This document shows, in pieces, positions 47,087 through 57,918 of a stretch of 64,000 bases of DNA. The position numbers and the translations under genes were made by a program. The stretch spans positions 103,062 to 167,061 of the forward strand of contig ML986687.1 in assembly GCA_010094045.1 (NCBI GenBank), in the 5' to 3' direction. Below the pieces are notes generated by a model that searched no databases, was not told the DNA's origin, and saw only the letters and a program-made list of their open reading frames with translations. The stretch's first letter is position 1. Each line of letters starts with the position of its first letter. Origin of the DNA: Lojkania enalia (taxonomy: Eukaryota; Ascomycota; Dothideomycetes; Pleosporales).

Positions 47087-47420
47087 TATTATGGTTATGA
47101 GTTTAATGGTAGAAAACGCGTGGTGTCGCGAAGTACGCGACAAACGCCGCACGGACTCAGACTTTTTCGCTAGTACTGTAGCAAGGTTGTGTAATTGCAA
47201 TAACGCCACTGAAGATGACATTCTCGTTGTACGTCCGATAGGAACAATTGGAGAAAATGCGGATTGATGCTCTAGAAAAAAAATAAGGTCCCTTGGACGT
47301 ATCTCCAATATAACTAGCAGTGCCTGACTAGAAGGGTATCGAAAATGGGACTCAGCCTTGAATGTTCTTATTGGCTCATACATAGCTGGGGTTCAATCCA
47401 AAGGGGCCCCTAACCGACAA

Positions 47421-47524
47421 ACCAACCAATCAGCCTCAAGGGGCCCAGAAATGGTCCCCCTCTCACCAACGAACCAACCAATCAGCCTCAAGGGCCCAGA
47501 AATGGTCCCTTTCTCACCTTCTCA
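47421..47524 (+). repeat. Two 52-bp tandem units carrying a quasi-palindrome
   Basis: Two units of period 52 each contain ACCAACCAATCAGCCTCAAG followed by a GGGCCCAGAAATGGTCCC core. The core resembles the motif near 42.3, 43.5 and 55.1 kb. It sits between the Tc1 relic and the next plus-strand relic. Confidence 0.8.
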
Positions 47525-47976
47525 CTGTCCCCAGTGGAGGAAAGCCCGAGGAAACAGAAATATGATCCAGGGCAGCATTCATTGCCCATTGCCTCAGGGT
47601 TGTTGTCGTCCAAAATCTCGAGACAACTGTACCAAGCAACCGTAACCCCAATAATGGACTACGCATAGCTGATGGACTACAAGGCTAGGCGCAACCACGA
47701 TAAGGATGCTCAACTAGGCACAACGAACTGGAGCCCAAGCCATCACGAGAGCATTCCGAACGCTAGCTCTGGGAAGTTCTCATCTTCAAGCATAGGAGCT
47801 AAGCCTGCTGGACTAAGCTCCGGGGGTTGGTCCAAAACTAGTACCCATGGAATCGAAAGTGGAAAGATGACAGAGGAGCCTGATTTTGGTCTCTCTGCTA
47901 TAATCGATTTAAGTCCCCATCTCCCCCCCTTTTCCAAAACCGATAATACACCGATCCAAATCCTCCTCGTCACAAA

Positions 47977-48435
47977 ATGAATTACCCTCAAACTCTTGGC
48001 TGGTTTCGGCACCTAAAAGAGCCTATCCTATATATCAATAAATACGGAAAATGGGATTATAGATTAGAATCATCTCCCAAATCAGACGGATACGAAAGCA
48101 AAAGACCAGAGGAAGAAAATCTCGTATCAAAGCGCCGACCACCAACTACTATATCAGCCCGATCCGTTCATTCAATAATGGGTGTCGTTTGGGTGGGTAT
48201 GGATAAGAACGACTTGAAAAGTCTAGACCTAATCAATCCGTCCATGCAAACACTGAAGAAAGACTAGCCTCTCGTGCTGGTTTTAATTAAATATATAGAT
48301 CAAAACGAAAGGAGACTGTCCTGGGAAAGTATAGAAAAGCTTCAACTGATATTTTCCGCGAGGCGAGAAGCGATGCTCGAATTGGCTTTCCGAGCGGCGG
48401 AAGAGCAAATGAAACATCTAAATAAGTCGAGATGA
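47977..48435 (+). pseudogene. Hypothetical protein relic with one TAG
   Basis: Frame from ATG 47977 to TGA 48433-48435, broken once by TAG at 48265-48267. The part after the stop is strongly protein-like and helical (SWESIEKLQLIFSARREAML, then FRAAEEQMKHLNKSR). CAG to TAG explains the break. Another plus-strand frame at 47672-47980 (Ser-rich, no domain) may be an upstream exon, but no good intron joins them. Confidence 0.45.
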
Positions 48436-48620
48436 GTTGATTTGAACGAGAGTACATAGAGCAATCAAGGTGTGATTTCGAGTTATAAGAGGGTCTCGAT
48501 CTACCTTCTCTGATCAGGGATTCCTATCGTGAATGCCAAAGTACAAATCTTTCTGTAAATTTGCGCCGCTTCCCTCTTTTCCTCTAATATCTCTTGCCGA
48601 CAGAGTTTCGCAAGGCCAAA

Positions 48621-49030
48621 CTAAGACGAAAGACGGTTTAGATTGTTTTCAGGGGCATGTTCTTGAGCTTTAACAGCTTGTCTTTGTTGGTGCAGCAGCA
48701 TCGTTCTCTCTTCCTCGAGTTCTTCGGTTGTTGGTAGTGGGGCGTCAAAGTCGATGTCTCCCGGATCGAAGCGAGTAAACCTTGTAGGAGGAAGATACCA
48801 TTCATCCGTGATTCCTTTCCTGATGATCTCTGCAGAAATGTTTCGATAGAGCCAGTTGGCCCTCTCATAGAATCCTATCCTTTCATAAAGCTTCGCGAGC
48901 TCGAACTGCGTCTCCAATCTAGTTCAATTGTTTGCGCGAACGTTACAATTGGCGAAGTTAGAAAGCTTCTCCTCTAACTCTCGCTGTACAAGTTCTGATT
49001 CAGTGGATGGAAAAAAGACAAAGCAATCAA
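48621..49030 (-). pseudogene. Hypothetical helical protein relic with one TGA
   Basis: The frame ending at 48621 reads back through TGA 48924-48926 to about 49030. Before the stop: ESELVQRELEEKLSNF; after it: TRLETQFELAKLYERIGFYE, RANWLYRNISAEIIRKG and an acidic tail (FDPGDIDFDAP, TTEELEEERTML). The repeat-like LAKLYERIGFYERANWLYR is reminiscent of TPR or Sel1 helices but is too short to assign. CGA to TGA is the simplest cause. The 5' exon is not found; a possible acceptor (GAATCAG) lies near 49000. Confidence 0.45.
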
Positions 49031-49073
49031 ATTATTGAGTGAGGCCTTCCATTGAAGTTGAACGTGATCGGTT

Positions 49074-49460
49074 ATGGCAATACCAGTATTCCTAGACTTC
49101 GAAGGATTGTATTTAAAAAGTGATGCGATCAAGAAGCATTTGCTGAAAACTGGGTTGTATAAAGACAAGGGCGAGGAGGCTGCTCATCAAACTTATATAG
49201 ACTTCTTTCATGCGTCCAATCCATCCAGGATCAAGGGTGAAGCAGCCATGGATGCTACACCTTGTTATGGAGGTCGAAAGGGCTGGGTTGATCATGCATT
49301 TCAAGTAGACCTTGCTTAGTATTGGTTCGTTTTCGCCGTCTGCTTGACGCCATTTACAAGCCATAAAGTCTCTTTTCATGCGTATCCTGTACAGCCTGCG
49401 AATGAACAAGCTCTGGGACTACCTCCAGACGATGCGCCCTTCTCATTCTGGGCGTTGTAA
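49074..49460 (+). pseudogene. Hypothetical protein relic with one TAG
   Basis: ATG 49074 opens a frame with one TAG (49317-49319) and a final TAA at 49458-49460. Text on both sides reads as protein (IKKHLLKTGLYKDKGEEAAH; GGRKGWVDHAFQVDLA; after the stop FAVCLTPFTSHKVSFHAYPV). The antisense frame here is also open, so strand assignment is not secure. No domain recognised. Confidence 0.35.
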
Positions 49461-50112
49461 GGGTAGACAACCATCAGCTACACCATACTGCCCAGGCAAC
49501 ACAACGATAAACCGACTTCGCCATGCCTTCCCTTGGTGTCGTCGTTTAGCGTCCATGGCTTAGCACGGCACTCGTCATCTCCTGCATTGCCTATAGATCA
49601 GGTCTGGTACGCATGAAGCACGAGTCGTCGACCGACATGGTCATGCTACATCAGCTCAGCCTCTCGGCAGAGAAGAGGCGATAGATCACTGATTTCAAGA
49701 AACATCGAGTCCACTGGGGGAGCTTCTGTGGTTGATCTTCGCCCTGAGTTATCCATGTGAAGTGAGACCGGAAAGGTCTGTCTCCTACATCGCCCCTTTT
49801 ACGGCTGTTAAAGCTGTATGCGCATTGATTGCAAATCCTGACTTGTAGAGGCGCTGCCGTACCGTCTCGGGACAATTGTTTGCCAATTTTTAGATTGGAT
49901 CATGCGAGTGCCGAGATGAAGGTCCATGGCGCTCGAGTATAAAGAGCCGTGTCTGTACGTCCTAGAAGTCAATCAGCACAGGGTCTCTCCCACTTCATCA
50001 TCTAATCACGTTTTAATACATCCCGCATCCCAATACATCCTGCATCGGAGATATAGCAGCTTGCGTCCCTAAGCACACCGAGAACCCGCTTCCCGCGTTC
50101 CAAGGAGACAGA
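49461..50112. other. Intergenic, no gene supported
   Basis: Only short overlapping frames without domains or splice structure. Contains the promoter region of the bZIP gene; a CTCACTTCATCATCTAATCAC pyrimidine-rich stretch (about 49990) may be its leader. Confidence 0.4.
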
Positions 50113-50845
50113 ATGGAATACTACGCAGCCTCCACTACCTACAAGAGCGCGTCAGCCTCGTAAGTCCTGCTCACGACACCATAAGTCGGCACTGACTTTC
50201 CTTAGCACTAACTCCATCTTTCCAGGTCCGAATCAATACTTTCCTTCAGAGCTTTTCAGTCTCAGTATAATCCCAACAGCCGACGCCCTTGAGGCGTACT
50301 GCGGTTATAGAGACCTCGTAGGCTTCTCATTCGAACCCTATATCGTAACAGCATCTGGCCCTATTACAGAAAGTCACCTCAATCATTCTATGAGTCCTCT
50401 CGAACGATCGCAGCCCAATGCCGGCTTATCATTTTCGACCAATGGTGAAATCTTTCCAAGAGAGAATCCAGCCGTCAGTGTCCAACAGGTGGCTAGCGAT
50501 GAGACGGGAAACACGCCTTCAGAGGAAGAACAGCGCAACCTAGCCCGACAAAGACGTCTGCTAAGGAACAGAGTGACCGCGTAAGTTCTTCGATCTGTAA
50601 TTACCTAATCTATAAGCACTAACATCAGCCACAGAGCGCAGTCTCGCGAGAGGAAGAAAGCTAAGCTGGAAGAACTGCAACAGAGAGTTGAAATTCTGCT
50701 CAAACGAGAGTCTGAGCTCAAGAGCCAAGTGCAAGTCTTTCAACAAGATATAAAGGCTCTGACTCTTCAGAATAAGATCATAATACAGGAGAACGCTAGA
50801 TTACGCTTGGGGATAGATAAAGCTGCTCAGAAGTCGTGTGTATAG
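50113..50845 (+). CDS. bZIP transcription factor
   Basis: Exons 50113-50159, 50206-50580 and 50635-50845 join in frame to 210 residues, with introns of 46 and 54 bp. The second acceptor was chosen as CCACAG (50634) because it restores the invariant N-x7-R of the basic region: RLLRNRVTAAQSRERKK. An upstream CATCAG acceptor would break that spacing. A leucine-zipper-like coiled coil follows (LEELQQRVEILLKRESELKS and on to LRLGIDK). The basic region is closer to XBP1/HAC1 style (NR-x-x-AAQ-x-SR-x-RKK) than to AP-1 style, but no unconventional-splicing hairpin is claimed. The N-terminal half is Ser/Pro-rich, probably an activation region. It would bind DNA as a dimer in the nucleus. Target genes unknown. 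Confidence 0.85.
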
Positions 50846-51154
50846 GATCGGTCATTTAAGACAAGTAGTATTGATACGTCGTAATGAATATCTTTAGATC
50901 TGCAATTTCTAGCCCTTCCAGTGAGGAGCTGTAACTGAAGAAGTGGAGTGGACTATAGATTAAAGTATGGTCCAAGCTCAGCCTTTCTCGCCGGCGCATG
51001 CCAACAAGCAGCCTCGGAAGACCCGCTGTTTCATTCTGACCTGCGAAGTTTGAACGGGAAGCGAGCTATAGCATGAGTTTGCCCTAAATGTATAGAGGAA
51101 ATTCTATAAGTCTAAATAAGAGATGTACTGAAATACGCCTTAACAACTACGATT
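50846..51154. other. Intergenic between convergent bZIP gene and vWA-Hint relic
   Basis: About 310 bp of 3' flanking sequence for both genes; no terminator signal or repeat is evident. Confidence 0.5.
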
Positions 51155-53540
51155 CTAAACCAGAAGGAAGCCATTAGTGCGACCCGTGATCTCATCTGTC
51201 GTCGTTCCATTTCCCAACGCCAAGCCTCCGTTTTGGGGCAATTCGTCCAGGCTCCTAGCTACAGCATCCCAATCTCCGTAGAACTCATGTACTCTCACAT
51301 CACTTTCTTCTCTATCTTCGGAAATCAGCCTATAGCCCATAGTAGCACCCCACAAGCCTTCGACATTGATCGCATGGTCATTAGCAACATCTTCAGCCTA
51401 GCACTCCAGCTGTACCGCATAGACTAGCCCCATAAATCCAGTCTCCACCATTTCCGGATACGCCTCCTCCGGGTAAGCTTCCGCCGGGAAGAACCAGGTA
51501 CTGCCGCCGTCTTATAACACGGGGTGCCACGGGGTGACCCATAAGGCGGTGGCGTCATTCACGGTGATCACTGTCATAGTCCTACCTTTAGCCTGGTCGG
51601 TATAACATTTTAACACTGTTCGCACGGCCTTATTCTTCCCCTGAAGTATCTTTACGATATCGCCGGGGCGCAGCTTTTCGATTGCCATCGTTGTTGTAGT
51701 ACCGTCAGCAGGATCTACCACCAGAACTTTTGTGATTCCAGCAAAACAGTTATTTCCCGGCTTCCTGTACTGGCTCATTTTGATGGGGGAAAGAGGTGAT
51801 TAATCAACGCGGCGTCCCGCTACAGTATCCTCGTAGGAAGGAGGCGCATATAGCGTTGAAGGTGCAGGCGCAGGTAGCCTTAAAGGTAGAGGCGCGGGAA
51901 GTGAGTCGAAAAGACCATCAAGCGTGTCAAGCTCTTTGCAAAATAGCTGGCTCCCCTTGCCGTAATACTGTGTACCCGGATCCTTGAACGAGAAGCACTT
52001 TTAATATTAGTGCGCCATCAGCAGGCTGGACAAGTAATAGCGGCCCCATCTCTGCCAGCTCCCGATTTGGAGCGCCAGCTTAACCTCGCCTTTCTTATTC
52101 TCTGCACCAATCAGATCTTTCATAAGTCCAAGATTGAATGGATCGTCAAGGTGCTTTTTAGCGGGCAGTCGAGAGACTAATTGTTGTATGTCCTTGTTTG
52201 CGGGGATCCGATCATTCAACAGCGCCTTATACTCGTTCCGTTCGGTGATTGGGAACAGCTTAGAAAGAAAATCAACCACCATTGCCCGCGAGACATAGAA
52301 GGCTATCTCAGCGGAAGAGAGCGTTGAATTGTTGATGAAGAGTCCACTCTCGGCCGATGCCCACTTGATTTCCCGTCCTTGTCAATACTTTAAGGTGGCT
52401 CGTATGCGGGACGACCGAAGTGAACCTGTTGAGGTCTTGAACAGCTCGCCAGAGCGGTCTCGGAGTTGGAAGAAGAGGTCGCGGGACTGTCTAAACCGGA
52501 TCGTTCTTAGGTTAATAGAGTACTCCATGTAAGCACATTCTACTTCGCTTGTAACCTTCTTAGGAGTTGCCTTGCCAATGTAAAGTCCAGGCTCTGTGAG
52601 ATCCAGGATTGTTGGGTAGCTCAATGTTATAATAGCGTCGTGAGCGTATGTGACCTTCAGATTAGCGACAGCGTGATTGAAGACAGTACCGAGCATACTC
52701 GCATCAGGGACGAAGCAGTAATCACCCCCACCAAATTCGGCTATTGACTGCAAGAGCCCATCTTGCAAGTTATAACCGAACCCAAAAGTGTGGATGGGAA
52801 CAGGCATGCCCTCTAATCCCCTTTCTGTACACCATCTGCGCATTGCCGCGATGACACCATTGGAAAGACGCTCGTTGGGTTGACCATCGGTAAAGATCTT
52901 AAGCGCTGCCGTCATGTATGGACTACCGCTTAACTGGTCGAGCGCGAGTCTCATTCCGGACCACAGATATGTGAGATTATCCGGCTTCATGCTCATTATC
53001 TTTTCCTTCGCCAAGCTCTTATTGTTGTTATCCATGGGAAGAGTAGGGAAGAGGACCTGTTTGAAGATGTTAGTAGGCGTGATAATGGGCGAAGGGATCC
53101 ATTACCTTGCAAGTCGTTGAAAACGTTACGACACAAAGCGTATCGTGCTTGTTAAGGCTCTCGATGATGGTACACGCCGCATGTTTCGTCAAATCAAGTA
53201 TCGTGAACCCCTTCTGTTCCGACTCCTCGCCTTCGCCGCTCGGGGGTACAGGCGCCAGATCATTCATACTCTTTGATATGTCAATCAACAGCACAAGCTC
53301 GATAGGTCCACGAGTCTCATTTGGGATAGCTTCAGCCGGCGGGACGACCTTAACAATGAGGCCCTCGTGATCGACTCGGTGAACCGAGACTTCGCAGGCC
53401 ACTTGCGGCACCGCGTCCTCCTTGGGATGGAACGGAATTCGGTTGGGGCCTTGGTCGGGCATAATAATTTCGTAGTCGTCATCCTTCTTATTCTTCTCGT
53501 CGTTGACCACCTCGTTGATCACTTTGTTGAACCAAGTCAT
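51155..53540 (-). pseudogene. vWA-Vwaint-Hint (Vint) protein gene with six nonsense codons
   Basis: Exon 1 53106-53540; 49-bp intron 53057-53105 (GTAATG, CTACTAAC, AACAG); exon 2 51155-53056 stays in one frame for 1.9 kb. Domains in order: N-terminal segment, vWA domain with intact MIDAS (DISKS, and TDG later), Vwaint-like beta-rich linker, then FKDPGTQYYG, a Pro-rich spacer and a Hint domain starting NNCFAG with VVDPADGTTTTMAIEKLRPGD and a WHPVL motif, and the C-terminal VEGLWGATMGY block usual in this family. In-frame stops lie at 52382-52384 (TGA), 52007-52009 and 52001-52003 (TAA), 51800-51802 (TAA), 51512-51514 (TAA) and 51398-51400 (TAG). All fit single C-to-T changes of CGA, CAA or CAG. 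Fungal family members are of uncertain cellular role. No frameshift was found. Confidence 0.88.
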
Positions 53541-54240
53541 AGATGCTCGCTCAATTCTCTTTCAATGATAAATATGATAAGAGAAACGGTGGAACCTGTG
53601 AGGGGGAATGGCGATTCAATTGTTGGGTTGTTATGATATGATAAGAAGCTGGATCTTCGAGAGATTTTGCTCAAGTAGCTGCCACGGGTAGGAAATCAAA
53701 GATGCTGTGCGAGAGATGGCAGTGTGCGCTAGATACCAAAAGCTCTCCTTAATATGTACATACAGAGAGCATGTGCCAGTAGGCAGATGCTAGTGGGCAG
53801 TGATGTGGCTATGGTCTGAATTGCATGAAAGCATCTGATCCAAGCCTGCGAACGACGCAGTGCTTTCAGACAACGAGCAGTCCGCACAGTGAGCCTCCCA
53901 GAGAAGGTCACCCCTGGCCGTGGCTCGTTGCCCGAACGCATAAAGATGGCAACTCTATGCTGTGTCTGCTGCGCCTTGTCTTGTCAGTCAATGCCTCCGA
54001 CGTGTTGATGTGCCAGCTGCTCATTTGCTTCGTAGGAAGCCTTTAGGGAACCGCCACCGCTATGACGTGACGAAATGAAAGGCGAAGTAGAACCCGCGAA
54101 CGTGGCTCATGAGTTGAAAGGGTAACGTTACAGCGTGCAGCGTATAAGTGCTCAGAGTCCCGACATAAGAGTTCTTATCCAAACGCATCCGCAACAGTAC
54201 GAATCTTGTAAGATCAGACAATTCCGCCGCGATAATTCAA
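53541..54240. other. Intergenic between divergent relics
   Basis: About 700 bp between the start codons of the vWA-Hint relic and the coiled-coil relic. Short frames on both strands have no support. Presumably promoter DNA for both. Confidence 0.45.
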
Positions 54241-54940
54241 ATGGACAATTTCGTACTACTCCCCACCTACGAAGATGTGGACATGGCTGTAAGCTTCTGC
54301 TACCATCTCGACTCATCCAGAAGTTAACAAACTTTTCCAGGAATCTATTGATGCTACCACCACTGTCAGCTATGATGTCTCTTGTGGATCAGCTCTTGAG
54401 TCACTTGACGAGAAGTCAAGGAATAAAGATCATGTGTCCAGGACTGCAACAGTCAATGGTTCTCAAGGCATTGCAATGGATGTTTAAGAACTAAGTTGTT
54501 AGCAAATGAATCCTTAAATCACTCTAAGATCGAGCGCTAACTCTAATTTAGTTATTCTAGCACTCTGTAACCAGATACAAAACAATACTGCAAGCCTGGC
54601 AATTGCTTTTCACCAGTTGTCACTTCAAAAGATGCAGAACTGGAAGCTGGAACAAAGGATTTCGACTCTAGAGATGCATATCTGGAGGCTAGAACGCCAA
54701 CTCTTACAACAAGACTGTGTGTTTGTGCGCAGAGACGAACAAGAAGACCGGCTGAGTGTAATTAACGAGTAGATGGAAGCGATCAGAAACGATATTGATA
54801 TGTTTGGTGACAGAATCTTGGAACTTGAGAGTAGCAATACTATTGGAGATTCAAAAGGACTTTCAGATGCGGACCTGGCTGGGGTAAAGGCTCTTCTCGG
54901 ACTAACGATGGGTAATAGTGGTTCGGAAAGCTCTGTTTAG
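54241..54940 (+). pseudogene. Coiled-coil protein relic with TAA and TAG
   Basis: Exons 54241-54288, 54341-54494 and 54561-54940 (introns of 52 and 66 bp; branch points GTTAAC and GCTAAC) join in frame. Two in-frame stops interrupt: TAA 54485-54487 and TAG 54770-54772, both C-to-T-compatible (CAA, CAG). The last exon is a long heptad-like coiled coil: FHQLSLQKMQNWKLEQR, STLEMHIWRLERQLLQQD, MEAIRNDIDMFGDRILELES. The final stop is at 54938-54940. The N-terminus (MDNFVLLPTYEDVDMA) is acidic. No specific family is recognised. Confidence 0.6.
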
Positions 54941-55023
54941 AAAGTTAAGGATGTGTGATAGTATGATTGACTTACATTGTTTCAAGCTGTTCACCTTTCT
55001 TGACTTGCGTCTCTACTTGTGAA

Positions 55024-55043
55024 GGGGACCAAAAATGGGACCC
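55024..55043 (+). repeat. Quasi-palindromic motif
   Basis: GGGGACCAAAAATGGGACCC, nearly self-complementary around an A-rich centre; sister of the motif at 55184. Confidence 0.6.
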
Positions 55044-55183
55044 GGCAGTATAACATTTTCGCCTTATCCTGGTGTCCTCTCATTAGCTATAATTAGCTAG
55101 TGCTCAGGCTGATCCATGCTACACCGCCACGGGGGTGGAGAGAGCCTAGTCATTCAGCGTCCAATCAAGTGATAGGATGTCGG

Positions 55184-55203
55184 GGGGACCAAAAATGGTC
55201 CCC
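55184..55203 (+). repeat. Perfect 8-bp-arm palindrome
   Basis: GGGGACCAAAAATGGTCCCC: arms GGGGACCA and TGGTCCCC with a four-base AAAA loop. It lies 160 bp from its sister motif; the DNA between them (55044-55183) shows no gene. Confidence 0.75.
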
Positions 55204-55288
55204 TCAGGATATTCAACTGAAATACGTTCGATGATAGAAGTCAAGATTGCTTAAACAATTATAGAACTTCGCTGCAACAGAGAGAGAT

Positions 55289-56052
55289 ATGGAGAGAAAA
55301 ATGCGTCAGAGTAACGTCGACCGTGACCAGTAGAGAGTACTGTGCCGTAAGCGGCTCTCAAAACACATTTATAAGTCAACAGAAAACTTTATAGAAATAT
55401 AGCTTACACCATTAAAGAAAGCACTCTTGGAATCAACGTAAAGCCGTCTAAAGTTCGCCTCAGTCCTACCCCAAACGACCTATATGCTTGGAAGATCTTG
55501 CCTGAAAAACGCAGAACTTTTTCAGAGATATTCACTAAGAATCTAAGTCAGCATTCTATTAACGCATATAAGGCTTTATGTGAAGGCGTGGGGATCTCAT
55601 TTGAGGCTGTATATGCTTCTACATATAATACCAGCAAATTGGATCGGCTCACTCCTATAAGTCCAAGTTCGAGGCGTCACGCCTACGAGATCTTTTTAAC
55701 GCATGTGTAGCTTCAAACAGATGACGTTAGCTTCAGTGCGAAAATTGATCATCTGCAAAGTGTAAATGTCAAACTTCAAGAGGAGGTTGAAGTGTGGAAG
55801 GAGAAGGCAAACACAGAATCTCATCGGGCAAAACTTGCAGAAGAACAGCACTGCGGAGTCCGCGAAGGTTTAGAAGAACAGCTTCGCAAGATGTACGAGG
55901 GCAATAAGCAACTTCAAGAGCAGGTGGAAAGATTTGCAGCCAGCACAGAGCACTTGAAAAATATGCTTGCGAGATGTTTCGAAGGGTTAGGAACGGCGTT
56001 GCCAGTGTTGGAAGAGATGAAGAAAGGGGTCTCCTCTGTAGTCGTCTCCTAG
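55289..56052 (+). pseudogene. Coiled-coil hypothetical protein relic, stops plus frameshift
   Basis: ATG 55289 opens a frame interrupted by TAG at 55331-55333 and 55400-55402, which then needs a one-base shift near 55425-55440 to continue into the frame ending at TAG 56050-56052; that frame has one more TAG at 55708-55710. The sequence around each stop is protein-like (YKSTENFIEI; RRTFSEIFTKNLSQHS; EVWKEKANTESHRAKLAEEQ), and the C-terminal third is a coiled coil. The only intron that would replace the frameshift would be about 26 bp, too short. All three TAG codons fit CAG to TAG. No family recognised. Confidence 0.55.
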
Positions 56053-56122
56053 GCCCGTATAGCCACCATCAATTTCATCAATTTCTCCAGTTCCCTTCAT
56101 AATTCCAGTCAATGAGCCAGCA

Positions 56123-56746
56123 TCAAAGACTGCTAGCCGGATCATCTTCCTCTGTTGTCCAAGCTTCTTCTACATCCTTGATATCCTCAACGAGTTGTGC
56201 TGACGTGAAGGATTGTTCATATGGCAGAAAGTTTTTGTTCCCTACTATTTTCGGGACACTCATACCCCACAGCGCTGTCCTAGTCTGGGCACTGTAAGCA
56301 GTGTGTTGTTCGCTTACACCAGAATGAGCGGGAACACAAGTGTGTGATGGTTGAGGAAGGAGAAAGGGCGGGCTCGAAACTGCAGATGGAGCATCCTTGG
56401 AGGTGCTTGCCGTGGAAACAGCGCCGTCATCCTTCTGATGATGGCTTTTGTAGGACGTTTCAAATACCCATTCATCAGATATTTCCTTCTCTTGAACCAC
56501 CTCTTTATCCTCGCCATTTGGTGTTGATATGAACCCAATGTTGAGCGCTTTTTCGCTCTCCCTTCTTCGCTTCTGATTCCTTCGCTTTTTCGCCCTCGAT
56601 CGTATTTCTCGGCGACGCGCATTAGGTAATGAGTCCATCTTGAATCCGAGAGGCCCTCTAAGGCCATTAGATGTGGCTGTAGCGGCACAAGTGCATTTGC
56701 GTTTCAAGGAAAGCGTGAAACGGGCATGCTGCCAGTCGCTTGTCAT
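56123..56746 (-). CDS. Hypothetical basic protein
   Basis: Intact 207-codon frame from ATG 56746. A dense basic cluster at residues about 43-66 (RRREIRSRAKKRRNQKRRRE) is a strong nuclear-localisation or nucleic-acid-binding candidate and has the look of a degenerate bZIP basic region, but no leucine zipper follows. The middle is Ser/Pro-rich and disordered; the C-terminal end is acidic (VEDIKDVEEAWTTEEDD). An internal ATG near 56638 could be the true start. Its 3' end nearly meets that of the preceding plus-strand relic (71 bp apart). Confidence 0.55.
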   Translation of the reverse strand: MTSDWQHARFTLSLKRKCTCAATATSNGLRGPLGFKMDSLPNARRREIRSRAKKRRNQKRRRESEKALNIGFISTPNGEDKEVVQEKEISDEWVFETSYKSHHQKDDGAVSTASTSKDAPSAVSSPPFLLPQPSHTCVPAHSGVSEQHTAYSAQTRTALWGMSVPKIVGNKNFLPYEQSFTSAQLVEDIKDVEEAWTTEEDDPASSL

Positions 56747-57918
56747 TCGTTGCAGGCGGCCAAGGGCCGCAGGAGGATGCTAGAGGATGCTTTCATACGA
56801 AACTAGCAGCTACGGTGGAGATTGGTGTTGGGCCTGAATAGCAGATTGATCCCTTTGTTCCTCGTGCGGAGGCTCCATTGACAGCTCGGAAGGAGATCTT
56901 CACGTGTTCTCCACTTACGCAAATGCGGCCCGGACCAGCCCGGTCGGTCAGTGCGAGACGGCCCGCGCTAGTTTCACCCACGCTGCACAAGGCTCACAAC
57001 TGCACGTTGCAGCATGTTTGCTTGAACTAATTGAGTAGGCTGAAGTGACGGGTGCATTTTGCACTGCCAATACTCAAGCCAAATCCAGACTAGGCTTCTC
57101 CATAAGGACAAATGAACTCTTTCGATGCGAATGTGACAATCAAAGGGCGAACTGCAGACGCCTTGGAGCTAGGTAGAGATTGAATTGCCTTGCACTGCCA
57201 TCTCAGTTTGCAGATCGCAGAGAAGCAAGGCGTGTTCCAAGAACTGGTGCATTAGCTCGAAGATAGCCCAAACCAATCATGCTTTGTTTCTGCCATTGTG
57301 AGGCTCAACTGCCAGATTCCATCCCAATCACTGAGCAAAGGGCGAAAGGCGTGAACCTGGCAAGGGTCACGCGTTGAGTCATGCTCACATAGCGGTAGCC
57401 GCAAAGCCGTCTGCAGAAAAAGATGAGTTGTCCTTAATCATAGGCGTACACGCTTCTAGTAGAATCTAACCTTGCTGCCGGGCTTTCCTCTGCACCGGAG
57501 CAAACGCCGTTTTAGAAGCAGCGCCCAGCGCTCAGGTCACAAATCCGTAGATATCTATTGATCTGGGCAAAACGCCCAACACGAAGGGCGAGGGGACTCA
57601 CGGAAACGTACATGCATTTACTGTGGGGAAGTACGAAAGTTGGCAGGCTTGACCTTGGCGTCCTCGAAATGAATGCGGCTCTTATTGACGATAGGATCCT
57701 CCCTCATAACAAGAGGGGATTTGCAGCCTTCTACGACTTTTGCCTCAGTCGCTTTCACAGTGCTACCTGTACCTCCCAACACGAGTCGAAAGGCTGACGG
57801 ACAACCAAGCTACCATCATCTTAAATCGGCCGTCATACTCTTGTGCCGAGATATTGAATTTGCTTCCCCTGTAAGAACAATAACTACATCATTCACACGC
57901 AGGCTGACAAGCAGATCT
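56747..57918. other. Long intergenic stretch, no supported gene
   Basis: About 1.17 kb with scattered short frames. The open frame 57673-57918 precedes the next gene in frame but is not protein-like, so I treat it as leader sequence. Confidence 0.45.

Noticed and set aside
47743..48012. 89-codon minus-strand frame
   Set aside because: Overlaps plus-strand frames of similar quality; no domain, start context or splice support.
41470..55470. Introns of about 23-35 bp that would remove in-frame stops (near 41490, 48910 and 55435)
   Set aside because: Shorter than known functional introns in these fungi and lacking branch-point spacing; nonsense or frameshift mutation is simpler.
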